A DNA stretch of 64,000 bases from QZKY01 sp963666295 (GTDB taxonomy: Bacteria > Pseudomonadota > Gammaproteobacteria > Burkholderiales > Burkholderiaceae_D): contig OY762707.1 in the NCBI GenBank assembly GCA_963666295.1, positions 1,674,001-1,738,000 on the forward strand, given 5' to 3'. Of this stretch, positions 17,366-25,500 are shown one piece after another. The notes below the pieces were generated by a model that worked only from the letters and a program-made list of their open reading frames with translations, ran no database searches and was not told the origin of the DNA. Each line of letters opens with the position of its first letter. Positions within the stretch are counted from its first letter, which is position 1. The position numbers and the translations under genes are program-made.

Positions 17366-18541
17366 ATGCTGATCGATTTTTTTCTGCACCTGAAGGAACG
17401 CAAGCTGCCGGTCACCACGACCGAGTATCTGGCGCTGCTGGATGCGATCAAGGCTGGGCTGGCAAATTGCAGTCTGGATGATTTCTATACCTTGTCGCGC
17501 CTGTGCCTAGTCAAGAGTGAGACCAACTACGACAAGTTTGATCGCGCTTTCGGTGAGTATTTCGAGGAAATAAGTGCACAGGGCGGTGCTAAAACGGGCC
17601 GTATTTCCGAAGAATGGCTGGCTTTCGCAGCGCAGCAATTGCTCACACCGGAAGACCTTGCTTCGCTGGCAATGCCCGAAACGGATGAAATCAGCCTGGA
17701 AGAAAGGCAGGCGCAGGACTTGCGCGAGGGCGTCGAGGAAGAGAGCCAGCTTCTGGTTGGGAACAGCAGCAACAGTCCACACGGTCTGGGCGCTCTGCAC
17801 AAGGAAAGCACGCGCCTCGACGGCGAGAGCGCAGGAAACCGTAAGGCAATCCGGGCGTGGAACAGCCGTCAGTACGAGGGGCTGGACGGCGATGTCGAAC
17901 TCGGCACGCGCAACATCAAGATGGCGTTGCGCCGCCTGCGCAAGTTTGCGCGCGAAGGTGTGCCGGATGAACTCGATCTGGATGAAACCGTTGCCAGTAC
18001 GGCGCGCAATGCGGGTTGGCTGGATATCAGGATGCGACCGGAGCGGCGCAACAAGGTCAAAGTCATGCTGTTGCTGGACATTGGCGGCTCGATGGATTTC
18101 CATATCAAGCTGTGCGAAGAGCTGTTTTCCGCCGCGCGTACCGAGTTCAAGCAGCTTGAATACTTTTATTTTCACAACTGTATCTACGAAGCTGTCTGGC
18201 GTAACGATAGCCCGGCAGTTCAGACGCATTACCCGCTTTACCATCTGATGCGCAAATTCAACAAAGACACCAGAGTGATTGTTGTCGGCGATGCGTCGAT
18301 GGGGTCGGTAGAAGTTATGGAACCCTGGGCAAGCATGCGTCATGACAATAGCGAATCAGGCGCAGTCTGGATGCGGCGACTGGTGGAACACTTCCCTAAA
18401 ACGGTCTGGCTCAATCCCGAAAATGAGCGTTTCTGGACATACACGGAATCAATCCAGATCATTCGAGAAATTTTTGGCAATCGTATGTATCCGCTGACAC
18501 TCTCCGGGCTAGATGATGCGATGCGAGTGTTGAGTCGGTAG
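17366..18541 (+). CDS. VWA-domain protein (CoxE-like), MoxR partner
   Basis: 391 residues. The N-terminal half is helical and charged. The C-terminal half is a von Willebrand A domain with a MIDAS-like motif DIGGS at 238-242, in which the usual DxSxS has Gly for the first Ser, as in many CoxE-like proteins. Co-transcribed with the MoxR ATPase, with which it should form a chaperone-like complex. The absence of carbon monoxide dehydrogenase or methanol dehydrogenase genes nearby leaves the substrate open. Confidence 0.85.
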   Translation: MLIDFFLHLKERKLPVTTTEYLALLDAIKAGLANCSLDDFYTLSRLCLVKSETNYDKFDRAFGEYFEEISAQGGAKTGRISEEWLAFAAQQLLTPEDLASLAMPETDEISLEERQAQDLREGVEEESQLLVGNSSNSPHGLGALHKESTRLDGESAGNRKAIRAWNSRQYEGLDGDVELGTRNIKMALRRLRKFAREGVPDELDLDETVASTARNAGWLDIRMRPERRNKVKVMLLLDIGGSMDFHIKLCEELFSAARTEFKQLEYFYFHNCIYEAVWRNDSPAVQTHYPLYHLMRKFNKDTRVIVVGDASMGSVEVMEPWASMRHDNSESGAVWMRRLVEHFPKTVWLNPENERFWTYTESIQIIREIFGNRMYPLTLSGLDDAMRVLSR

Positions 18542-18586
18542 GCGGTTTCTCTTCAGGTGGCAGAGTAATACTCAACTGGCTAATCC

Positions 18587-18615
18587 GACCATTGTTTGGC
18601 ACAATGGTCCTTTTT
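18587..18615 (+). terminator. Terminator after the MoxR/VWA pair
   Basis: Perfect 9-bp stem GACCATTGT / ACAATGGTC around loop TTGGC, followed by CTTTTT. Confidence 0.85.
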
Positions 18616-18677
18616 CAACGGGGTAACTGGGTTCGGTAGCGTTTTTTTGCGCAAAGCGGTGCTCAGGAAAGGAAAGC

Positions 18678-20339
18678 ATGATTCTAGGAATTGACGTGGG
18701 AGGCACCCACACTGACTCCGTATTAATGCGGGGTCGGGAAATTATCCGCAAATCAAAGGTGTTGACAGACAAGGCAGACATCCTGAAGTCGGTGACGCAA
18801 GCAACCGAAGCGGTGGCAACCGCAGAGGATATTCAGCAACTCAAGCGTGTCGTGCTCAGCACTACGATTTCCACTAACGCCGTTGCGCAGAATCAGCTTG
18901 ATCCGGTTGGCCTGATCGTGATGAACGGGCCGGGCGTGGCACCGAAAGATTTACCTTTGTCCGACAAGGCAATCTTCATTTCTGGCTACATGAACCACCG
19001 TGGTCTGGAAGCAGAAGCGCTGGATGAGGAGGAACTGGTCGAAGTGGCGGCGAAACTTAGCGAGCCGCAACGGGACAACATGGCGATTGTCGGCAAGTTT
19101 TCGACGCGCAACCCCGTACATGAACAGCAGATCAACGCCTTGTTTGACGAGCGAGCCAAGCACATCTCGCTTGGCCATCATTTGTCCGGTGCGCTGAATT
19201 TCCCGAGAAGGATTTCATCCACCTATCTGAATGAGGCTATCTGGAATCTGCACAGCGGTCTGGTGGATCAGCTCGCCACGTATTTGAGCAAGCTGGGCGC
19301 CGATGTGCCGCTGTATATTCTGAAGGCGGATGGGGGCACGATTGATTATCAACAATCACGCAATACGCCAGTGCAAACGATTCTTTCCGGTCCGGCGGCG
19401 ACGATCATGGGCGTGCTGCCTTACGTTTCTGCCGACAAGGATTCAGTCTCCATTGATATTGGTGGAACGACGACCGATATCGCGCTGTTTGCTGACGGCG
19501 CACCGTTGCTGGAACCGCAAGGCGTGCAGATTGAAGAGCACAAGACACTGATTCGTGGTTTGCAAACACATTCGATCGCGATTGGCGGCGATAGCCATGT
19601 GCAGGTCGTGGATGGACAAATTGTGGTTGGACCAGAGCGCAAGGGTTCGGCAATGGCGTTCGACGGCCCCGTGCCGACGCCAACCGATGCGATGATTGTG
19701 CTTGGCCTGGCAGATTTTGGTGACAAGGCCAAAGCCGAAGCGGCAATTCAGTCCGTTGCCAAGGATTTCGGCCAGTCTTTGGAGGTGACGGCGAATGCCG
19801 TGCTGGACGTGGCATGTAATGCTATTGCCGATAAAGTGAACAACATGATTGCCGAAGTGAACGGCAAGCCGGTCTATACCATTCACGAACTGCTGGAAGG
19901 CAAGAGGCTGGCGCCCGCGGAGTTGATTGTGGTGGGAGGGCCAGCGCCATATATGGCAGAGCGTGTGGGCAAATTGCTCGGTTATCAGCACATGGTACCT
20001 GAGAACTCGGAAGTGATTAATGCCAGCGGGGCGGCAATGGCACGCACGACGGTAGAGCTGAATTTGGTGGCCGATACCGAGGCAAAACTGTTGAGCATCT
20101 CCGAAGAGGGCTTGCAGGCCGAGATCCCGAACAGCTTCACGGAGCAGGACGTGATTGAGGTTGGCAAGGAGCGACTCATCCAGAAGGCACGCGAAGCCGG
20201 TGCTAACGAAGCGGATATCGAAGTTGAAGTGGCTGATCTGCAGTCCTACAACGTGATTCGCCAGTTTTCTACTGCCGGTAAAAATATCCGTGTCAGACTT
20301 CAGATCAAGCCAGGCTTGATCAAACAGGAAACAGTGTAA
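18678..20339 (+). CDS. Hydantoinase/oxoprolinase-family protein (HyuA-like)
   Basis: 553 residues. The family uses ATP to open cyclic amides such as hydantoins or 5-oxoproline. The N-terminal actin-like nucleotide-binding signature DVGGTHTDS is at about 6-14, and a second phosphate-binding DIGGTTTDIALF lies in the middle, within the hydantoinase A domain. It is shorter than typical HyuA (about 680-700), and no HyuB partner is present. AGGAAAG precedes the ATG. The next gene starts 12 bases after its stop and encodes an HDAC-like amidohydrolase, so the two probably act in one pathway. Substrate unknown. Confidence 0.85.
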   Translation: MILGIDVGGTHTDSVLMRGREIIRKSKVLTDKADILKSVTQATEAVATAEDIQQLKRVVLSTTISTNAVAQNQLDPVGLIVMNGPGVAPKDLPLSDKAIFISGYMNHRGLEAEALDEEELVEVAAKLSEPQRDNMAIVGKFSTRNPVHEQQINALFDERAKHISLGHHLSGALNFPRRISSTYLNEAIWNLHSGLVDQLATYLSKLGADVPLYILKADGGTIDYQQSRNTPVQTILSGPAATIMGVLPYVSADKDSVSIDIGGTTTDIALFADGAPLLEPQGVQIEEHKTLIRGLQTHSIAIGGDSHVQVVDGQIVVGPERKGSAMAFDGPVPTPTDAMIVLGLADFGDKAKAEAAIQSVAKDFGQSLEVTANAVLDVACNAIADKVNNMIAEVNGKPVYTIHELLEGKRLAPAELIVVGGPAPYMAERVGKLLGYQHMVPENSEVINASGAAMARTTVELNLVADTEAKLLSISEEGLQAEIPNSFTEQDVIEVGKERLIQKAREAGANEADIEVEVADLQSYNVIRQFSTAGKNIRVRLQIKPGLIKQETV

Positions 20340-20351
20340 GAGGGGGTAAAC

Positions 20352-21653
20352 GTGACAAAGAAAACAGGGCTAATATTTTTCCCGGCATTTGACTACGCGA
20401 TTACGCCTTCGCACCCGGAGCGTGAAGAGCGTTTGCTGTACACACAGGACCAAGTGTTCGAAGAAGGCTTGCTGGATTTCGATAATATCAAGGAATTCAA
20501 ACCGGATCTGGCGACGGCGGAAGACATTCAGCGCGTGCATTTCTGCGTGCCGAATATCGAAGAGATCGTGCATGATTCTCATCTGATTGCGGTTGGCGGC
20601 ACGCTGACAGCGGCTGACAAGGTGATGACCAAGGAGGTGGACAATGCGTTTGCGCTCGTGCGTCCGTGTGGCCACCACTCGTTTCGTGTCGTGCATGGCA
20701 GTCGTGGTTTTTGCACACTGAACATGGAAGCCATCATGGTGGAGCATATCCGCCAGAAATATGGCATCCGCCGGATTGCCATTGTCGATACGGACTGTCA
20801 CCACGGCGACGGTTCGCAAGACATTTTCTGGCACGATCCAGACATTTTGTTCATTTCAATGCATCAGGATGGCCGCACCTTGTATCCAGGTTCAGGTTAT
20901 GTGGATGAAATGGGCGGACCAAATGCGTTCGGCACCACGATCAACTTGCCAATGCCGCCGGGCACCTGCGAAGAAGGCTTTCTGTATGTGCTGGATGAAA
21001 TCGTCATGCCTATTCTGAAGGACTTCAAGCCGGAACTGATCGTCAACTCGGCCGGTCAGGACAACCATTATTCCGATCCGATCACGAACATGAAATTCAC
21101 GGCGCAAGGTTATGCGGTGCTGAACGATCGGCTGAAACCGGACCTGGCGGTGCTGGAGGGCGGTTATTCCATTGAAACCGCGCTGCCTTATATTAATACG
21201 GGCATTATTCTGGCGATGGCAGGCATGGATTACTCCCACATTAAAGAGCCGGACTACAATGCGGAAGATCAGATTCAGCCAGCAAACATCACGGAGTATC
21301 TGGAGAAGCTTAAGGACGTGACGCTGGATCATTGGGAAAGACGCGAGGTATTGCGTGGCAAGGTTTATCCAGACCAAGCTTTCCATACACGCTCCAACCA
21401 AATTTTTTACGATACTGGCGGCATTCGTGAACGGCAGACGGAAGTTGTGCGCGATTGCAAGGATTGCGGCGGCGCAGCGACGATTGATTCACGGGCGGAT
21501 ACCGGTCACCATATCTTTGCGGTGCAGATTCCGCGTTATTGCTGCGATGCCTGTCGTGCCTGGGCAGAAGAGCAGTACGCGGAGGCGCCATCAGGAAAGT
21601 ATTCGCAGATCTTTCTGCAGGATAAGGACAGAGATACCTATTTGGAACGGTAA
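20352..21653 (+). CDS. Histone-deacetylase-family amidohydrolase with C-terminal zinc finger
   Basis: 433 residues. The arginase/deacetylase fold is evident from catalytic His108-His109 (GHHSFR), zinc ligands Asp148 and His150 (DTDCHHGDGSQ), Asp237 (AGQDNH) and the catalytic Tyr272 (EGGYS). All expected active-site residues are present. Residues about 369-401 add a Cys4 cluster (CKDC and CCDAC), probably a treble-clef zinc finger, which plain acetoin or acetylpolyamine deacetylases lack. In bacteria the family removes acyl groups from small amines. It is tightly coupled to the hydantoinase-like gene upstream; substrate unknown. Confidence 0.87.
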   Translation: MTKKTGLIFFPAFDYAITPSHPEREERLLYTQDQVFEEGLLDFDNIKEFKPDLATAEDIQRVHFCVPNIEEIVHDSHLIAVGGTLTAADKVMTKEVDNAFALVRPCGHHSFRVVHGSRGFCTLNMEAIMVEHIRQKYGIRRIAIVDTDCHHGDGSQDIFWHDPDILFISMHQDGRTLYPGSGYVDEMGGPNAFGTTINLPMPPGTCEEGFLYVLDEIVMPILKDFKPELIVNSAGQDNHYSDPITNMKFTAQGYAVLNDRLKPDLAVLEGGYSIETALPYINTGIILAMAGMDYSHIKEPDYNAEDQIQPANITEYLEKLKDVTLDHWERREVLRGKVYPDQAFHTRSNQIFYDTGGIRERQTEVVRDCKDCGGAATIDSRADTGHHIFAVQIPRYCCDACRAWAEEQYAEAPSGKYSQIFLQDKDRDTYLER

Positions 21654-21664
21654 GCCCGCACTTC

Positions 21665-21691
21665 AAAAAGCCTGCGTTTTGCAGGCTTTTT
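21665..21691. terminator. Bidirectional terminator between HDAC-like gene and pfp
   Basis: Perfect 11-bp stem AAAAAGCCTGC / GCAGGCTTTTT around loop GTTTT, placed between two convergent genes. Confidence 0.9.
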
Positions 21692-21709
21692 TGTCTCTGC
21701 CATTAACAC

Positions 21710-22963
21710 TCAAAGCTCAAAATCTTCCAGCTTCTTGCGTACTTTCCGGTTTTTGAGCGTTACGTATGCGGGTAGGCCGTTGTTGTATTTTGGGTAATCC
21801 TCCCCCTGAATCAGCGGCATCAGGTAATCACGGCATCTTTTTGTAATGCCGTACCCGTCGCGACCTATAAAGTTCTTTGGCATGAATTTTTCTACATTGG
21901 CAACATCCTTCAAGTCGGCGCGACCAATTTTGTATTTGTACGGTGCATCGGAAAGCCGCTCAATGGTTGGCATGACGGCATTGCAGCCTTTCATGGCCAA
22001 TTCAACAGCCGCCTTGCCAACGGCATACGCATGCCTGACATCCGTTTTTGATGCAATATGGCGCGCAGAGCGCTGCAAATAATTGGCAACGGCCCAGTGA
22101 AATTTGTGTCCGAAGGATTCATGGATCATGTTGGCAACGACGGGTGCGGCACCGCCCAGATGCACGTGGCCAAACGCATCGACAGTTCCTTGTTCTGCGA
22201 GGAATCTTCCGTCTGGACAGCGCACACCTTCGGAAACCACGACCGTGCAAAAACCGCACCTGCGGACACATCCGTCAACTTTGGCGAGGAACTTTTCCCT
22301 GTCAAAAGGAACTTCCGGAAAAAGGATGACGACGGGGATGTTTTTATCGACCAGCAAGCCGCTGGCGGCCGCAATCCAACCTGCATGGCGTCCCATGACT
22401 TCCAGTACAAAAATTTGTGTTGAGGTTTTTGACATGGATTTGACGTCCAGAGAAGCTTCCAGTGTCGAGATGGCAATGTATTTTGCGGCAGAGCCGAAGC
22501 CAGGGCAGCAATCCGTCAAGGGTAGGTCGTTGTCGATGGTTTTGGGAACGTGTATAGCCTGCACTGGATAGCCAAGCGTATCCGAGAGCTGCGATACTTT
22601 GTAGCAGGTGTCGGCCGAATCACCGCCACCGTTGTAAAAGAAATAGCCGATATTATGCGCTTTGAGTACCGCAATCAGGCGCATGTATTCCCGGTGATCG
22701 TCTTCAAAGCTCTTTAGCTTGTAACGGCAGGATCCGAAAGCGCCGGCTGGCGTGTGGCGTAGGGCAGCAATATCGGCGGCCGTTTCCTGGGTGGTGTCGA
22801 TCAGGTCTTCTGTAAGTGCACCAATAATGCCGTTGCGTGCGGCGTAAACGGTGCCGATCTTGTCGGTGTGCTTGCGTGCGGTCTCGATGACGCCGCAGGC
22901 TGAAGCATTGATGACAGCAGTGACACCGCCAGACTGGGCATACAAGGCATTTTTCTGGTGCAT
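21710..22963 (-). CDS. pfp: 6-phosphofructokinase, pyrophosphate-dependent type
   Basis: 417 residues. Reversibly phosphorylates fructose-6-phosphate using PPi. Family motifs seen are YNGGGDSADT, PKTIDNDLPLTDCCPGFGSA and VMGRHAGWIAA. The PKTIDND and the Asp-rich GGGDS loop, rather than the ATP-type GGDGS, point to PPi as donor. AAGGAG lies about 10 bases before the ATG. It stands alone and is convergent with the HDAC-like gene. Confidence 0.88.
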   Translation of the reverse strand: MHQKNALYAQSGGVTAVINASACGVIETARKHTDKIGTVYAARNGIIGALTEDLIDTTQETAADIAALRHTPAGAFGSCRYKLKSFEDDHREYMRLIAVLKAHNIGYFFYNGGGDSADTCYKVSQLSDTLGYPVQAIHVPKTIDNDLPLTDCCPGFGSAAKYIAISTLEASLDVKSMSKTSTQIFVLEVMGRHAGWIAAASGLLVDKNIPVVILFPEVPFDREKFLAKVDGCVRRCGFCTVVVSEGVRCPDGRFLAEQGTVDAFGHVHLGGAAPVVANMIHESFGHKFHWAVANYLQRSARHIASKTDVRHAYAVGKAAVELAMKGCNAVMPTIERLSDAPYKYKIGRADLKDVANVEKFMPKNFIGRDGYGITKRCRDYLMPLIQGEDYPKYNNGLPAYVTLKNRKVRKKLEDFEL

Positions 22964-23172
22964 GATAAATAGACTCCTTCAATTCCCGTTGAGGCAATGC
23001 CATTCGAGCAAATTAGAAAATCGCACAACGCTCATGCGTTTGGCAAGCAGGCTATCCGATTATTCTACGATTAGCGTTGGTTGGGCGCTGGAAAAGTCAT
23101 GATCGATTGCTGATAATTATCATGAAGAAAGAAAAATATTTGGGACACTACTACCGCTTTGTTTTGGTGTGC

Positions 23173-23178
23173 TATAAT
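23173..23178 (+). promoter_or_regulatory. -10 element of the tRNA-Arg gene
   Basis: Consensus TATAAT ending 10 bases before the mature tRNA 5' end. No good -35 at standard spacing was found. Confidence 0.5.
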
Positions 23179-23188
23179 TCTCGTCTTC

Positions 23189-23265
23189 GCGGCTGTAGCT
23201 CAGCTGGATAGAGTACTTGGCTACGAACCAAGGGGTCGTGGGTTCAATTCCTGCCAGCCGCGCCA
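23189..23265 (+). tRNA. tRNA-Arg(ACG)
   Basis: 77-nt cloverleaf with encoded CCA. The acceptor stem is GCGGCTG/CAGCCGC, and the anticodon stem CTTGG/CCAAG surrounds loop CTACGAA, giving ACG (read as ICG after editing). It stands alone. Confidence 0.97.
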
Positions 23266-23282
23266 GAATTCGATGTAGTGTT

Positions 23283-23312
23283 AACGGGTTAGCTTTAGAG
23301 CTAGCCCGTTTT
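23283..23312 (+). terminator. Terminator after tRNA-Arg
   Basis: Stem AACGGGTTAGCT / AGCTAGCCCGTT (one G-U pair) around loop TTAG, followed by TT. Confidence 0.7.
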
Positions 23313-23686
23313 GCATTTATTGGTGACTTTCAGGCGAGTTATTTTCTGCCGCTTCCCCCATCATGCTTTTTGTGTTGTGCCAGAGAATGTCTGTAATCGT
23401 ATTCTCTAATACACGAGCTTCTCCCGATCGGAGCTCCACTGCGCGGCGAAGATCATGCGCATGCAGGTCACCAAGGCCTGTCGCGAAACGGAAGGGATTC
23501 AAATTGAACGACTGTTTACATATACAAGTTAGTAAGTTTCTATTTCGATTAATAGCGTGAAAATAGTAAAATCAGCCTTTAACGCTGTTGTCCTTTGTGT
23601 CTGCGGGATGAAGCATGAACATGCGCTGGGCAGTTCTGTCACAAGTTGCCTTTTGTGGTTATAAGATTTGTTAACAGGAAAAAGTT
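23313..23686. other. Region 3' of tRNA-Arg, no confident gene
   Basis: About 370 bases. The - strand holds an open frame at 23317-23502 (61 codons from a TTG) whose peptide, with GLGDLHAHDLRRAVEL and LENTITDILWHNT, looks protein-like. It has no ATG and no clear ribosome binding site. It could be a gene remnant left next to the tRNA. I do not recognise it. Confidence 0.3.
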
Positions 23687-24112
23687 GTGTTTGGACTTTC
23701 AAAATCTGCAATTTTTGCAATCCTTTGCTTCACGGCCTTGGGTATTTTTGGTCTTCTTTTTTATTCGTTTTCAGAAGCCGGGCCTGATCTGCCGGTCAGG
23801 ACTCCTACCGAGGAGGCAGCATACTGCGCAATGTCAAAAATGACAGTCAAAATGAAGCGCGCCAGAGCGATAGCAGAGCATCAGTATGTGATGGGTACGA
23901 TTAAGGGCAAAGCGGTCAAATATACTAATCCAAGTGAAGACCATACTTTTATTTCTCTTGTTAAAAGCTGTTTGCCTGAGACGGCGAGCAAACAGGCGCA
24001 AGTTGACGCCACAAACCGGCTTGGTGTTATGCTTGCTTACGACGAGGAGTACCGGCGTCTGATGGCACCGATGGAGCGGGAACAGGATCGAGCCAGGCGG
24101 AAAAGAAGATAG
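23687..24112 (+). CDS. Hypothetical protein with N-terminal membrane helix
   Basis: 141 residues from a GTG start preceded by AGGAA. A hydrophobic helix spans about 6-27, and the rest is a charged soluble part ending in a strongly basic tail (RARRKRR). Two cysteines (in YCAMSK and KSCLPE) could form a disulfide if the domain is periplasmic. No family recognised. Its terminator follows directly. Confidence 0.6.
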   Translation: MFGLSKSAIFAILCFTALGIFGLLFYSFSEAGPDLPVRTPTEEAAYCAMSKMTVKMKRARAIAEHQYVMGTIKGKAVKYTNPSEDHTFISLVKSCLPETASKQAQVDATNRLGVMLAYDEEYRRLMAPMEREQDRARRKRR

Positions 24113-24141
24113 TTTGATGCTTTAATCGTTCTGGCAGCGCA

Positions 24142-24172
24142 AAAAAAGCAGACGGATAGTCTGCTTTTTTTT
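24142..24172. terminator. Bidirectional terminator
   Basis: Stem AAAAAAGCAGAC / GTCTGCTTTTTT around loop GGATA, between the hypothetical membrane protein and the convergent YecA-like gene. Confidence 0.9.
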
Positions 24173-24186
24173 GCGTTACAGGTACT

Positions 24187-24774
24187 TTAATGCGTGGGTT
24201 CTGGCTCGCTTTGCTCTCTTTGTTGGGCGTAGTGGTCGTAAATTCGGTTGAGGTTGGATACTAACGTTTCGATCATCAATTCGCGCTCATCGCCAGGAAT
24301 GGTGAGCGACTTTCCGTCAGGGCTTTCTATGATTTCGTTGCGGAGCTTGATGATTTCCTTCAACAGGGCATGCTCACTAACGTCAACTAACAAGTCGTCC
24401 CAGTCGTTTTGTCGCAATTGAACGCCAAGCATGAACGCATCTGCCCAGTCGTTGCCGGAGATTTTGTCATCATAATCAGAAAACAGAAACGGATAATAAG
24501 GCTTGCCCTCATCGAGTGTTTCGGCCACGTGTTGCCAGTGTTCAGTTAGCGCGCCCATGACGGCGTCCGCTTCCTTTTGCGTCGGGAAGTTGGGCATTTG
24601 ACCACCGAAAATGTAAGGCAGGAACTCGCCCGGCGATACGGCGCTTGGGCTGCAAATCAGGGCGCAAAAAAAGCCGTCAATGTGCTCGAAGTGCATGGCA
24701 TTGGGAAGGGTGTCCAGATAGTTCTGGAGCGATTCAATTTTTTTGTCGTCCAATCCACCGTGTGCAGGTAACAT
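24187..24774 (-). CDS. YecA/UPF0149-family protein
   Basis: 195 residues of the UPF0149 (YecA/YgfB) family: LQNYLDTLPNAMHFEHIDGF, FCALICSPSAVSPGEFLPY and GNDWADAFMLGVQL are characteristic. The C-terminal SEC-C zinc motif found in some YecA proteins is absent. The ATG at 24774 has GGGA upstream; the frame also opens at a TTG at 24801. Role not established for the family. Confidence 0.8.
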   Translation of the reverse strand: MLPAHGGLDDKKIESLQNYLDTLPNAMHFEHIDGFFCALICSPSAVSPGEFLPYIFGGQMPNFPTQKEADAVMGALTEHWQHVAETLDEGKPYYPFLFSDYDDKISGNDWADAFMLGVQLRQNDWDDLLVDVSEHALLKEIIKLRNEIIESPDGKSLTIPGDERELMIETLVSNLNRIYDHYAQQREQSEPEPTH

Positions 24775-24885
24775 AAAAATCCCATCAATTAAAGTGAACA
24801 AAGTTTGCGCAAAGTTTGGCCTTGCGCCGCGTGGCTCTCTGATTATAGCCCGCCTCTTTTCGCAAAGTACATGCTTCGCAGTTGC

Positions 24886-25302
24886 TTATTGGCTGTCTTC
24901 AGGCATCATGAGCTTGCGAATGTCGTCGGGTATCGGGGTTGATTTTCCCGTTTCCGGGATAACCCATACAACCTTGGAACCGCCGGTGGCATAAATCGTA
25001 TCTGGATCGTTTTCCAGTCGGATTTCTTGAATTATTTCAAAGCTGGACCGGCCTGGTGATCCCGCAAAGGTGCGAATTTCCAGGTTGCCGGGATATTTGA
25101 GCGCTTTGTGGAAAGTGCAGTGTGCGTTGACGACGACGGTTTCCATGCCCGCCATGCCGGGCGGCCTGATGGCGCCATACCATTCAATTCTGGCTTGTTC
25201 CAGATAACGGAAATAGGTGCTGTTGTTGACGTGCCCCATGGCATCCATATCGCCCCAGCGGATTGGAAAGCGTGAGGTGTGGACGTGTTTGTGGTTTTTC
25301 AT
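24886..25302 (-). CDS. Acyl-CoA thioesterase (4HBT hotdog fold)
   Basis: 138 residues, hotdog-fold thioesterase of the 4-hydroxybenzoyl-CoA/YbgC type. The catalytic-aspartate segment RWGDMDAMGHVNNSTYFRYL is intact near residues 16-35. Hydrolyses acyl-CoA in the cytoplasm; chain-length preference cannot be read from sequence. Divergent from the ETF-QO gene, which handles electrons from acyl-CoA dehydrogenation. Confidence 0.85.
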   Translation of the reverse strand: MKNHKHVHTSRFPIRWGDMDAMGHVNNSTYFRYLEQARIEWYGAIRPPGMAGMETVVVNAHCTFHKALKYPGNLEIRTFAGSPGRSSFEIIQEIRLENDPDTIYATGGSKVVWVIPETGKSTPIPDDIRKLMMPEDSQ

Positions 25303-25500
25303 GTTCTCTCACTTCGCTTCAGGTGTTGCTTGGCTGCCGCGCACGTCAATAAGAATGGCCCGTGCGCATCTTGGTTAAAGCAAATATGGTAATACAAGCT
25401 TGACAGAGTCGGTATCATTACGTGTTGTGCAGGAGAGTTTGTGGCATCATTGGTCCTACTTTTCATTTGCAAAATTACTGATATTTGTCGCAGGAAAAAC

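Noticed and set aside
17507..18343. 278-codon open frame antisense to the VWA gene
   Set aside because: Shadow of the VWA coding sequence, composition atypical for a real protein.
23189..23265. tRNA-Arg as an active integration site
   Set aside because: No integrase gene and no repeat of the tRNA 3' end was found downstream in the window.
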